Positions 8,216 to 15,894 are shown, counted from the first letter of the stretch. The stretch: DNA of 28,589 nt from Pseudomonadota bacterium (GCA_023445955.1 JAEXJH010000355.1:1-28589); one strand, 5' to 3'. The notes: a model not told the origin generated them from the letters alone. A program made the numbers and translations.

Positions 8216-9148
8216 ATGACCCATACACAGATTGGAGGGATGGGCGTGTATGACTTCGAGGCCGGTTCGCCGGGCATGTCGGCCGTGTTGGGCGGCGCGT
8301 TCCGGATGGGCGCCGGGGCGATCTACGCCGAGGAGGGGCCGGAGCGGCTGGTCGAGGTCGCGCCGTTCCGGATCGATCGCCGGCCGGTCAGCAATCGCGA
8401 CTTCGCCGCCTTCGTGAAGGCGACGGGGCACGTGACGGCGGCGGAGCGCGCGCCGTCGTCCGAGCTTTATCCGGATGTCGATCCCGCGCGCCTGAAGCCC
8501 GGCGCTCTGGTGTTCCAGCCGCCACGCGGGCCGGCGGCGCATTGGCGCGACTGGTGGGGCTATGTCCCCGGCGCGACCTGGCTGAAGCCCGACGGCAAGA
8601 CCTCTGTCTATCGCGGCAAGCTGGACCACCCGGTCGTCTGCGTCGGCTTCGAGGACGCCGAAGCCTATGCCCGCTGGGCCGGCAAGGATCTGCCGACCGA
8701 GGCCGAGTGGGAGTTGGCGGCGCGGGGCGGTCTCGACGGCGCGCTATACGCCTGGGGCGACCAGCGCACGCCGGGCGGCCGAGCTATGGCCAATACCTGG
8801 ACCGGCGTGTTTCCCCATCAGAACCTCTCCCCGCCAGGGCAGAAGGCGACATCCGAGCCGGGGGCGTTTCCCGCCAATGGCCACGATCTCTTCGACATGA
8901 TCGGCAATGTCTGGGAGTGGACGCGGGACTACTTCGTCGCCGCCGGTAAGAGCAGTGGCTGCTGCGGCGCTTCGGCCAGCTACGACCCTGACCTGCCGGG
9001 CGTCAGGATCCCCCGCCGCGTCGTGAAGGGCGGTTCGCACCTTTGTCACGAGAGCTACTGCGATCGCTATCGACCCGCTGCTCGCCAGCCGCAGATGGAG
9101 GATACGGCGGCCACCCACATCGGCTTCCGCTGTGTTGTCAGGCCCTAG
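8216..9148 (+). CDS. Formylglycine-generating enzyme (sulfatase-activating, SUMF1 family)
   Basis: This copper-dependent oxidase family converts the cysteine of the sulfatase CxPxR motif to C-alpha-formylglycine, using oxygen. The 310-residue protein has no signal peptide, so it acts in the cytoplasm. The decisive motif is KGGSHLCHESYCDRYR, with C277 and C282 matching the two active-site cysteines of true formylglycine-generating enzymes; non-catalytic relatives lack them. GNVWEW (231-236) and DLPTEAEWE (158-166) are family landmarks. It is divergent from the operon holding a CTPSR sulfatase, its obvious client. The start is uncertain: ATG 8216 has no ribosome-binding sequence, whereas GGAGGG at 8234-8239 is well spaced for a GTG at 8246 and too close to an ATG at 8240. 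The stop shares CTAG (9145-9148) with the convergent regulator gene. Confidence 0.95.
   Translation: MTHTQIGGMGVYDFEAGSPGMSAVLGGAFRMGAGAIYAEEGPERLVEVAPFRIDRRPVSNRDFAAFVKATGHVTAAERAPSSELYPDVDPARLKPGALVFQPPRGPAAHWRDWWGYVPGATWLKPDGKTSVYRGKLDHPVVCVGFEDAEAYARWAGKDLPTEAEWELAARGGLDGALYAWGDQRTPGGRAMANTWTGVFPHQNLSPPGQKATSEPGAFPANGHDLFDMIGNVWEWTRDYFVAAGKSSGCCGASASYDPDLPGVRIPRRVVKGGSHLCHESYCDRYRPAARQPQMEDTAATHIGFRCVVRP
8222..8252. promoter_or_regulatory. Inverted heptamer pair CATACAC / GTGTATG at the FGE gene start
   Basis: CATACACAGA (8222-8231) and GCGTGTATG (8244-8252) form an inverted pair around the GGAGGG sequence and the candidate starts of the formylglycine-generating enzyme gene. The same two heptamers, with the same flanking bases (AGA and GC), form an inverted pair at the start of the GntR-TetR fusion gene (10011-10037), in opposite order and with different spacing. 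A binding site for that regulator is the likely explanation. Part of the site would be coding sequence if translation starts at 8216. Confidence 0.45.
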
Positions 9149-10023
9149 GTCTTGCCTGACAGCAGCAACTGGCCGATCAGTGTGGCGAAGTCCTCTCGGC
9201 GGACTTTCCGGCCCGTGACGTAGGTCATGTAAGCGACGTTGTTCAGCACGAAAAGCAGCATCTGGGCCGAGATCAGCGGGCTGTAGCCCTCGGCGCGCAG
9301 GGCGTCCTCGACGGTCTGCACATTGACCCGCCGGCGGCCGCGCTCGGCTTCGGCCATCGGCTCCAGGAGATCCGGGCGAAGGCGCGTCTCGGGCCAGATG
9401 AAGCTGAGGCAGGGACCCAGAAGCGGGTCGGTGTAGAGCGCCAGGAGCTTGTCGGTGAACGCCAGCAGGTCGGTGGGCAGGTCGCCCGTTACGTCCAGGA
9501 AGCCGACCTCGAAGCGCTCGTTGAAAGCCTCGGACACCAGGGCCGTCGGGGAGGCCCAGCGGCGATAGAACGTGGCGGCCGGCGCCTTGGCGCGCGCGCA
9601 GATCCTGTCGAGGGTCAGGCCGGCGAAGCCGAACTCCGCCAGGATCTCGAGAGCAGCTTGCTTGAAGCGTTGTTCGATCTCGGGATCGCGCGGACGGCCG
9701 GCGCCGCGACGGGCGGGCAGGGGCTTGGCGACAGGCGCTGGCGGCGGCTCTGCTCGAACGGGCGCGCTCGCGACGCCGGCGTCCGACACGAAGGTGCCGC
9801 GCCCGCGCACCAGCCGAACCGCGCCGCGCGCGGCCAGTTCGTCATAGGCGTGCCGCACCGTGTTGAGGTCCACGCCAAGTTCGCCGGCGACCTGACGCAT
9901 GGTCGGCATCTGCTGGCCGGCCGCGAGTTCGCCCGCGGCGATCCGGCTCAGGAGGTGATCTCGAATCTGGACGTAGATCGGGACGCCGGTCCGTTCGATC
10001 GCGAAATCACTCTGTGTATGCAT
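9145..10023 (-). CDS. GntR winged-helix / TetR-type fusion transcriptional regulator
   Basis: This protein of 292 residues carries two DNA-binding modules. Residues about 12-80 are a GntR-family winged helix (PIYVQIRDHLLSRIAAGEL, then the helix-turn-helix TMRQVAGELGVDLNTVRHAYDEL and the wing VRGRGTFV). A Pro/Ala-rich linker (about 81-105) leads to a TetR-type region with its own helix-turn-helix (LTLDRICARAKAPAATFYRRW) and a helical ligand/dimer domain. I chose the ATG at 10023; the frame is open further upstream but that part does not look like protein. No ribosome-binding sequence precedes it, so the mRNA may be leaderless. An inverted repeat overlaps the start codon, suggesting autoregulation. 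It is convergent with, and shares a stop tetramer with, the formylglycine-generating enzyme gene, so it probably controls the sulfatase module. The ligand is unknown. Confidence 0.88.
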   Translation of the reverse strand: MHTQSDFAIERTGVPIYVQIRDHLLSRIAAGELAAGQQMPTMRQVAGELGVDLNTVRHAYDELAARGAVRLVRGRGTFVSDAGVASAPVRAEPPPAPVAKPLPARRGAGRPRDPEIEQRFKQAALEILAEFGFAGLTLDRICARAKAPAATFYRRWASPTALVSEAFNERFEVGFLDVTGDLPTDLLAFTDKLLALYTDPLLGPCLSFIWPETRLRPDLLEPMAEAERGRRRVNVQTVEDALRAEGYSPLISAQMLLFVLNNVAYMTYVTGRKVRREDFATLIGQLLLSGKT

Positions 10024-10037
10024 TTTATCATACACGC
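10011..10037. promoter_or_regulatory. Inverted repeat overlapping the GntR-TetR gene start (candidate autoregulatory operator)
   Basis: GTGTATG (10014-10020) and CATACAC (10029-10035) form a perfect inverted repeat with an 8-base spacer that includes the regulator's start codon (complement of CAT, 10021-10023). Flanking bases extend the arms to TCTGTGTATG and CATACACGC, both recurring at 8222-8252. A regulator bound here would block initiation of its own gene. Confidence 0.55.
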
Positions 10038-10101
10038 AGCTTGGAGGTTGTCTGTAAAGCCGTTCGCGCCAGGTGGAGCGAATTAGCCGTGAGTGCAAAA
10101 T

Positions 10102-10119
10102 ACAATCAGGATTGACTGT
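10102..10119. promoter_or_regulatory. Palindromic operator ACAATCA-N4-TGACTGT upstream of GH1 operon
   Basis: ACAATCA (10102-10108), spacer GGAT, TGACTGT (10113-10119): the arms are complementary at six of seven positions, and the palindrome extends outward through AAT/ATT. The same motif with the same 4-base spacer occurs twice before the receptor gene at 18685 and in weaker form before the GH20 gene. It overlaps a possible -35 element (TTGACT, 10112-10117), as expected for a repressor site. The twin TetR proteins are the best candidates to bind it. Confidence 0.6.
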
Positions 10120-10139
10120 ATTGTTTCTCCTTCTATGGT
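10112..10139 (+). promoter_or_regulatory. Candidate promoter of GH1-GH3-esterase operon
   Basis: TTGACT at 10112-10117 is a good -35 match. With a 16-base spacer, TATGGT (10134-10139) is a fair -10 match. The element lies 32 bases before the GH1 start, and the palindromic operator covers its -35 box. Confidence 0.3.
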
Positions 10140-10171
10140 TCTGACCACAGAACAAGAAAGGGGAGGCGTCG

Positions 10172-11515
10172 ATGGCGCTGCAGGATTTCGATCGTCGCGC
10201 GCTGCTGATGGGTGGCGTGCTGGGCGCGGGACTGGCGGCGGCGAAGGCGACGGCGGCCCCCAAGGGCAAGGTGGTCAATGGCGTGGCCAAGCCCGGCTTC
10301 CTGTGGGGCACGGCGGGGGCGGCCTACCAGATCGAGGGCGGCAACTACGCGTCCGATCTCTGGGTGATGGAGCACGCCAAACCGACCATCTTCAAGGATC
10401 CCTCGGGCGACGCCGCCGACGGCTACAACCGTGTCTGGGACGACATCGCCCTGGCCGCCGCGCTGGGCTTCAACACCCATCGCCTGTCGATCGAGTGGTC
10501 GCGGATCGAGCCCGAGCCGGGGCAGATCTCGCTGGCGGGCATCGCCTATTACCGGCGGGTGCTGGAGGCGGTGCGCACGGCCGGCATGACGCCGTTCGTC
10601 ACCTACAACCACTTCACCACGCCGCGCTGGTTTGCGGCGGCGGGCGGGTTCGAGACGCGGGACAATATCGACGCCTTCGTCCGCTACTGCACGCTCGTCA
10701 CCCAGCGCCTGGGCGACCTGATCGGCGTGGCCTCGACCTTCAATGAGCCGAACCTGGGGGCGTTGATCAGCTGGTCGCCGGCGATCCGTCCGCTGCGGCC
10801 TTTTATCGAGATGTCCAAGAAGGCCGCCGCCGCGTCGATCGGCGCCAGCCGCTGGTCGCCGCCGGTGCTTGGCGACTTCCGCATCCAGCAGCCGATCATG
10901 ATCGAGGCCCACGAGCGGGCCTACGAGGCGATCCGCAAGGCGTCGAACGACCGCTACCTGGTCGGTGTCACCCTGTCGCTGAACGACGAGCGCGCCCCGG
11001 CCTCGGGGCCCAGCGGCGTCGAGGCCAAGCAGGCCCAGGTCATGCTGCCGTGGCTGGCCGCCCAGAGCGACTTCATCGGCGTGCAGAACTACACCTGGAC
11101 CGAGGTTGGCCCTGACGCAGACCTGCCGCCGCCCAAGGGCGTCGAGCTCAGCCAGATGGGCTATCCCGCCGCGCCCGAGGCGCTGGAGGCGGTGATCCGC
11201 ACCGTGGCCCGGCACACCAAGAAGCCGATCTACGTCACCGAAAACGGCATCGCCACCGAGGACGATACGCGCCGCGTGGCCTTCATCGACAAGGCCGTGG
11301 CGGGGGTCGAGAACTGCGTGCGCGATGGCCTGGACGTGCGCGGCTACATCCACTGGTCGCTGCTCGACAATTGGGAATGGTTCTCGGGCTACGGCCCCAA
11401 GTTCGGCCTGATCTCGGTCGATCGGACGACCTTCCAGCGCACTCCCAAGCCCAGCGCCCGCCACTTGGGGGCCATCGCCCGCAAGGGCCTGCCGGCTGGC
11501 CTGAAGCGCGTTTGA
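10172..11515 (+). CDS. Glycoside hydrolase family 1 beta-glycosidase, Tat-exported
   Basis: This retaining beta-glycosidase has 447 residues, a normal GH1 length. The N-terminus FDRRALLMGG with an Ala/Gly-rich stretch to about residue 29 is a twin-arginine signal peptide, so it should act in the periplasm; GH1 enzymes are more often cytoplasmic. The catalytic acid/base is E192 in STFNEP and the nucleophile is E357 in YVTENG. Other landmarks are AAYQIEGG near 50-57 and the aglycone-region HWSLLDNWEW (394-403). A strong ribosome-binding sequence (GGGGAGG) precedes the ATG. It is the first gene of an operon with a GH3 enzyme (11 bases downstream) and an esterase, behind a palindromic TetR-like operator. 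A beta-glucoside is the likely substrate, but beta-galactoside, beta-fucoside or a plant phenolic glycoside are also possible. Confidence 0.93.
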   Translation: MALQDFDRRALLMGGVLGAGLAAAKATAAPKGKVVNGVAKPGFLWGTAGAAYQIEGGNYASDLWVMEHAKPTIFKDPSGDAADGYNRVWDDIALAAALGFNTHRLSIEWSRIEPEPGQISLAGIAYYRRVLEAVRTAGMTPFVTYNHFTTPRWFAAAGGFETRDNIDAFVRYCTLVTQRLGDLIGVASTFNEPNLGALISWSPAIRPLRPFIEMSKKAAAASIGASRWSPPVLGDFRIQQPIMIEAHERAYEAIRKASNDRYLVGVTLSLNDERAPASGPSGVEAKQAQVMLPWLAAQSDFIGVQNYTWTEVGPDADLPPPKGVELSQMGYPAAPEALEAVIRTVARHTKKPIYVTENGIATEDDTRRVAFIDKAVAGVENCVRDGLDVRGYIHWSLLDNWEWFSGYGPKFGLISVDRTTFQRTPKPSARHLGAIARKGLPAGLKRV

Positions 11516-11526
11516 GGAGCGTCCCC

Positions 11527-13743
11527 GTGTTGAAGCGTTTTGTCGGAATCCTGCTGATGACCTCGACCCTGACGACGGCTGGCGCAGCCTTGGCCCAGGT
11601 GAGCGATCCGGATAGCCGCGCCAAGGCCATGGTCGACGCCATGACCCTGGACGAGCAGATCGGCCTGCTGCGCACCCAGGCCGGTTTCGGCCTGCTGTCG
11701 CTGGGCATCCCGCTGCCGCCGTCGGTGCCCGAGAGCATGCGCAAGTCCACCCCGCCCGGCGCCCTGGGCTCGGCCGGCTTCGTGCCCGGCGTCGAACGTG
11801 TCGGCATGCCGGCCCAGCAAATGTCGGACGCCAGCTTGGGCGTCGGCAATCTGGGCGGATTCCTGCGTCGCGGCGACGAGGCGACCTCGCTGCCCGCCAC
11901 CCTGGCCCTGGCCGCGACCTTCGACCCGGAGCTGGCTCAGGCGGCCGGGGACATGCTGGGCGCCGAAGCCCATGCGAAGGGCTTCAACATCCAGCTGGCC
12001 GGCGGCGTCAACCTGACCCGCGAGCCGCGCAACGGCCGCAACTTCGAATATGCCGGCGAGGATCCGCTGCTGGCTGGCCAGATCGTCGGCGCCCAGGTCG
12101 CCGGCATCCAGGGCCGCCACGTCGTTTCGACGGTCAAGCACTTCGCGCTGAACGCCCAGGAAACCGGCCGCTTCGTGCACGACGCCCAGCTGGACGAGGC
12201 GGCGCTGCGTGAGAGCGACCTGCTGGCCTTCGAGATCGCCATCGATCGCGGCAAGCCGGGCTCGGTGATGTGCGCCTACAACAAGATCAACGGCGTCTAT
12301 GCCTGCGAGCATCCGTTCCTGCTGGGCCAGGTGCTGAAGGGCGACTGGAAGTATCCGGGCTGGGTGATGTCCGACTGGGGCGCCTCGCACAGCCTGGCCC
12401 CGGCGCTGAAGGCGGGCCTAGACCAGGAGTCGCCGCAGGACGATCCTCATTTCGGCGGCCTGAAGGACGCCGTCGCCAAGGGCGAGGTGTCGGCCGAACG
12501 GGTGCGCGAGGCGGCGTTGCGGATCGTGCGCAGCCTCTATGCGGCGGGCGTCATGGACGACCCGGCCAAGCCGGGCGTCGCGATCGACAAGGACGCCCAT
12601 GCCGACATTGCCGAGCAGGTGGCGCTGTCGGGCATGGTTGTGTTGAAGAACGACGGCGTGCTGCCCCTGGCGGCCACCGCCAGGAAGATCGTCGTCATCG
12701 GCGGCTTCGCCGACAAGGGCGTGCTGTCGGGCGGCGGTTCCTCGCAAGTCATGCCGTATGGCGGCCACTTCGCCGATCGGCGTGGGCGCGAGGGCATCGC
12801 CGCGATCCTGGCCCCGGTCTACGGCCTGTCCTCGCCGCTGGAGGCCCTGAAGGCGCTGCGGCCGGACGCCGACATCCAGTTCGATGACGGCGCCGATCCC
12901 GTCCGCGCGGCCGCCCTGGCCAAGGGCGCGGACGTCGCCATCGTCTTCGCCACCCGGCCGGAGGAGGAGGGTATGGACGCCCTCGCGCCGGACCTGCCGT
13001 ATGGCCAGGACGCCCTGATCGCCGCCGTCGGCGCGGCCAATCCCAGGACGGCCGTGGTGCTCGAGACCGGCAACCCAATCCTGATGCCTTGGCTGTCCAA
13101 GGTCGGTGCAGTGCTGCAGGCTTGGTATCCGGGGCAGCGCGGCGGTCCGGCGATCGCCAAGATCCTGACCGGCGCCGTCTCACCCTCGGGCCGCTTGCCG
13201 ATGACCTTCCCGGCCAGCGTCGCGCAGCTGCCGCGCCCCGCGATCCCGGGCTTCGATCCGGAGAACCGCAAGCCGTTGGGCCTAGGGACCAAGGTCGCGC
13301 CGTTCGCGGTGCCGTTCGTGGAGGGCGCCGATGTCGGCTACCGCTGGTTCGAGAAGAAGAGCGCCAAGCCGCTGTTCGCCTTCGGCCATGGCCTGACCTA
13401 CACGACCTTCGGCTATTCCAAGCTGGCGACGACGGGCGGGGAGGGGCTCTCAGCCACCTTCACCCTGACGAACACCGGTAAGCGCGAAGGCACGGAAGTC
13501 GCCCAGCTTTACGTCGCGCCGCCCGGCAAGACCCACCGCCTGGCCGGCTGGGCGCGGGTGACCCTCAAGCCGGGCGAGAGCCGGCAGGTGACCATCACCG
13601 CCGACCCGCGCCTGTTGGCTTCATACGACGTAGCGGCCAAGGGCTGGCGTCGGGCGGCCGGGACCTATGGCGTCTACGTCGGCAAGGCCGCCGACTCGCG
13701 GGATCTGGTCGGCAAGGCCAGCCTGAAGGTGGGCGGCCGATGA
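11527..13743 (+). CDS. Glycoside hydrolase family 3 (beta-glucosidase-like), secreted
   Basis: This exo-beta-glycosidase has 738 residues. I place the start at the GTG at 11527, after GGAG at 11516-11519; upstream sequence in this frame lies inside the GH1 gene. A signal peptide (about 1-23, ending ALA-Q) directs export. The GH3 barrel has KHF (204-206) and the nucleophile D283 in VMSDWGAS. The C-terminal domain and a fibronectin-III-like tail (LAGWARVTLKPGE) complete the usual architecture. It is a paralogue of the GH3 at 2126-4396 and may cover a different linkage. The stop overlaps the next start as ATGA (13740-13743), so translation of the esterase is coupled to this gene. Confidence 0.93.
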   Translation: MLKRFVGILLMTSTLTTAGAALAQVSDPDSRAKAMVDAMTLDEQIGLLRTQAGFGLLSLGIPLPPSVPESMRKSTPPGALGSAGFVPGVERVGMPAQQMSDASLGVGNLGGFLRRGDEATSLPATLALAATFDPELAQAAGDMLGAEAHAKGFNIQLAGGVNLTREPRNGRNFEYAGEDPLLAGQIVGAQVAGIQGRHVVSTVKHFALNAQETGRFVHDAQLDEAALRESDLLAFEIAIDRGKPGSVMCAYNKINGVYACEHPFLLGQVLKGDWKYPGWVMSDWGASHSLAPALKAGLDQESPQDDPHFGGLKDAVAKGEVSAERVREAALRIVRSLYAAGVMDDPAKPGVAIDKDAHADIAEQVALSGMVVLKNDGVLPLAATARKIVVIGGFADKGVLSGGGSSQVMPYGGHFADRRGREGIAAILAPVYGLSSPLEALKALRPDADIQFDDGADPVRAAALAKGADVAIVFATRPEEEGMDALAPDLPYGQDALIAAVGAANPRTAVVLETGNPILMPWLSKVGAVLQAWYPGQRGGPAIAKILTGAVSPSGRLPMTFPASVAQLPRPAIPGFDPENRKPLGLGTKVAPFAVPFVEGADVGYRWFEKKSAKPLFAFGHGLTYTTFGYSKLATTGGEGLSATFTLTNTGKREGTEVAQLYVAPPGKTHRLAGWARVTLKPGESRQVTITADPRLLASYDVAAKGWRRAAGTYGVYVGKAADSRDLVGKASLKVGGR

Positions 13744-15278
13744 GCGTCCTGGCGTTCATGGCGGCCGCGGCCCTGGCCGCGCCGGTCGCCAAGGTCGAGA
13801 CCGGGACGCTGCAAGGGATCACCTCGAACGGCGTCACGGCTTTCAAGGGTGTGCCCTATGCTGCGGCGCCGGTCGGCGACCTGCGTTGGCGGGCGCCGAA
13901 GCCGGCGGCGGCGTGGTCAGGAACGCGCGACGCCTCCAAGCTGTCGCCCGACTGCGTGCAGGGCCGCATGCCCGGCTCTCCTGAGCCCGGGCCGCAGGCC
14001 GAGGACTGTCTGTTCGCCAATGTCTGGCGGCCGGCCAGAGCCAAGACCAAGCTGCCGGTCATGGTCTGGATCCACGGCGGGGCGTTCGTGAACGGGGGCT
14101 CGTCCTCGCCCGAGACCTGGGGCGACGCCATGGCCAAGCGCGGCCTGGTGTTCGTGACCTTCAACTACCGCCTCGGCCGCTTCGGCTTCTTCGGCCATCC
14201 GGCGCTGTCCGCCGAGAGCCCGGACGAGGCGACCGGCGACTACAGCCTGATGGACCAGATGGCGGCTCTCGCTTGGGTCCGGCGCAACATCGCCGCGTTC
14301 GGCGGGGATCCCAAGAACGTCACCGTGGTCGGCGGCTCGGCCGGCGGCATCTCGATCAACCTGCTGCTGGGCGCACCGAGCGCCAAGGGGCTGTTCGACA
14401 AGGCCATCATCCAGTCGGGCGCGGGCCGCCGGTTCCTGACGCCAGAGCGGCGACTGGCGCAGGACCTGCCTGGCAAGCCCTCGGCTACGAGCCTCGGCGT
14501 GGCCTTCGCCAAGCGGTTGGGCGTCGACGGAACCGACGCCAACGCCCTGGCCGCCTTGCGCGCCCTGCCGGCCGACAAGATCGCCGCCAATCTCAGTATG
14601 GCCACCCTGGTGTTCCAGGGCGAGGGCGCGCTCTATTCGGGGCCCGTGGTCGACGGCAAGCTGATCGTCGAGACGCCGGAGGCGACTTTCACTCACGGTC
14701 GCCAGCCGAAGATCCCGGTGATCGTCGGGGCGACCAGCGCCGACCTCAGCCTCGACTTCGCGCCGAACCCCGAGGCCGCCTACGCCAAGTTTCCGGATCC
14801 AGCCGCCGCCAAGGCCGCCTATGACCCTGACGGCAAGCTGCCGATGAAGGCGCTGAACGCGGCGATCGGCGGCGACCGCAACATGGTCGAGCCGGCCCGC
14901 TTCATCGCTAGGGCCATGGCAGCCAAAGGGACGCCGGCCTACGAGTATCGCTTCGGCTACATCGCGCCGGCGGCGCTGGCCGGCTCGCCGAATGGGGCCA
15001 ACCACTCGACCGAGGTGGCCTATGTCTTCGACCGGCTGTCGGCGGCCTATGCCAGCGTGACGCCGGCCGACCAGGCCGTGGCGGGGCGACTGGCTGACTA
15101 CTGGGCCAACTTCGCCCGTACCGGCAATCCCAACGGCCCCGGCCTGCCGGCCTGGCCGCGCTACGACGCCAAGGGCGACCGGCTGATGGACATCCGTCCC
15201 GACGGCGCCTTCGTCGGCGAGGCCGATCCGTGGAAGGCGCGGCTGGATGCGGCCGAGGCGGCGGCGACGCGGCCCTAG
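13740..15278 (+). CDS. Type B carboxylesterase (alpha/beta hydrolase), secreted
   Basis: This serine ester hydrolase has 512 residues. A short hydrophobic N-terminus (about 1-14) suggests export. The oxyanion-hole motif HGGAF (112-116) and the nucleophile elbow with S200 are clear, but the elbow reads GGSAGG where most family members have GESAGG. H422 in GANHSTEVAYVF is the likely catalytic histidine. The usual acidic Glu position appears as D335 in ATSADLSLDF. Being coupled by ATGA to a GH3 gene and downstream of a GH1 gene, it probably removes an acyl, feruloyl or similar ester from the glycoside these enzymes cleave, which is an inference. The stop shares the tetramer CTAG (15275-15278) with the convergent TetR gene. 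Confidence 0.9.
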   Translation: MSVLAFMAAAALAAPVAKVETGTLQGITSNGVTAFKGVPYAAAPVGDLRWRAPKPAAAWSGTRDASKLSPDCVQGRMPGSPEPGPQAEDCLFANVWRPARAKTKLPVMVWIHGGAFVNGGSSSPETWGDAMAKRGLVFVTFNYRLGRFGFFGHPALSAESPDEATGDYSLMDQMAALAWVRRNIAAFGGDPKNVTVVGGSAGGISINLLLGAPSAKGLFDKAIIQSGAGRRFLTPERRLAQDLPGKPSATSLGVAFAKRLGVDGTDANALAALRALPADKIAANLSMATLVFQGEGALYSGPVVDGKLIVETPEATFTHGRQPKIPVIVGATSADLSLDFAPNPEAAYAKFPDPAAAKAAYDPDGKLPMKALNAAIGGDRNMVEPARFIARAMAAKGTPAYEYRFGYIAPAALAGSPNGANHSTEVAYVFDRLSAAYASVTPADQAVAGRLADYWANFARTGNPNGPGLPAWPRYDAKGDRLMDIRPDGAFVGEADPWKARLDAAEAAATRP

Positions 15279-15892
15279 AGGTCGAGCGCCTTGGGATCCT
15301 CCAGGGCGACGGCGATCATGTCGCGCAACAGGCGGACCGCGCGGTCGAGATCGGCCTCGCGGTCAAGCGTCTTGGCCACCGACAGACCGCGCACGCTCCA
15401 GACCATCAGGCGCAGCAGCGGCCGGCTGATCGGCGCCCCGAACAGGTCGTCATAGCGCGCGGCCCAGGCGAAGGACTCATTCTCGATTGTGCTCTGAAGG
15501 GGCAGCAGGCGCTCGGCTAGTTCCGGGTCGCTGCGTGAGCCCTGCAGCACTTCCAGCACCGCCACGCCGGACGGGCGGCTGAGCACGTCCCAAGCGATCT
15601 CGGGCAAGGCCAGCAGCTTGTCGCGGGCGCCCCGGATCTCGCGCATGCGCACAGCGTATTCAGCGATCTCGCGGTCATAGACGGCGCGAACCACGAACAG
15701 CATCAGGTCCACCTTGGTCGGGAACTGGTGCAGCATGGCCCCGCGACTGACCCCGGCGCTTTCGGCGACCAGCAGGGTGGTGGTCGCCGCATAGCCGTGG
15801 GCATGCAGGCAGCGGATGGTCGCCTCCAGCAGCCGGGCGCGGGTCTCGTCGCTTCGCTCGGCCTGAGTGCGGCGGGGCTTGGGCGGGTCCAC
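15275..15892 (-). CDS. TetR/AcrR-family regulator (first of two paralogues)
   Basis: This regulator has 205 residues. The N-terminal helix-turn-helix spans roughly 12-58, with recognition region TTTLLVAESAGVSRGAMLHQF; the rest is a helical ligand-binding and dimerisation domain. Its DNA-binding region is almost the same as that of the protein at 21916-22545, so both should recognise similar operators. The GTG start lies two bases after the GH20 stop, so it is the last gene of the GH20 operon and probably regulates it and itself. The ribosome-binding sequence AGAGG abuts the start codon, so coupling to GH20 translation is likely. The inducer is unknown; a hexosamine-containing sugar would fit the neighbour, but nothing in the sequence proves it. 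Confidence 0.92.
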   Translation of the reverse strand: MDPPKPRRTQAERSDETRARLLEATIRCLHAHGYAATTTLLVAESAGVSRGAMLHQFPTKVDLMLFVVRAVYDREIAEYAVRMREIRGARDKLLALPEIAWDVLSRPSGVAVLEVLQGSRSDPELAERLLPLQSTIENESFAWAARYDDLFGAPISRPLLRLMVWSVRGLSVAKTLDREADLDRAVRLLRDMIAVALEDPKALDL

Positions 15893-15894
15893 CT

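Noticed and set aside
8216..9148. Alternative reading of the SUMF1-type protein as a non-catalytic or ergothioneine-type (DUF323) relative.
   Set aside because: Both active-site cysteines in the GGSxxCHxSYCxRYR pattern are present and a cysteine-type sulfatase is adjacent.
10024..10311. N-terminal extension of the fusion regulator up to 10311.
   Set aside because: It runs through the GH1 promoter and 5' coding region and lacks protein-like features; ATG 10023 directly precedes the GntR domain.
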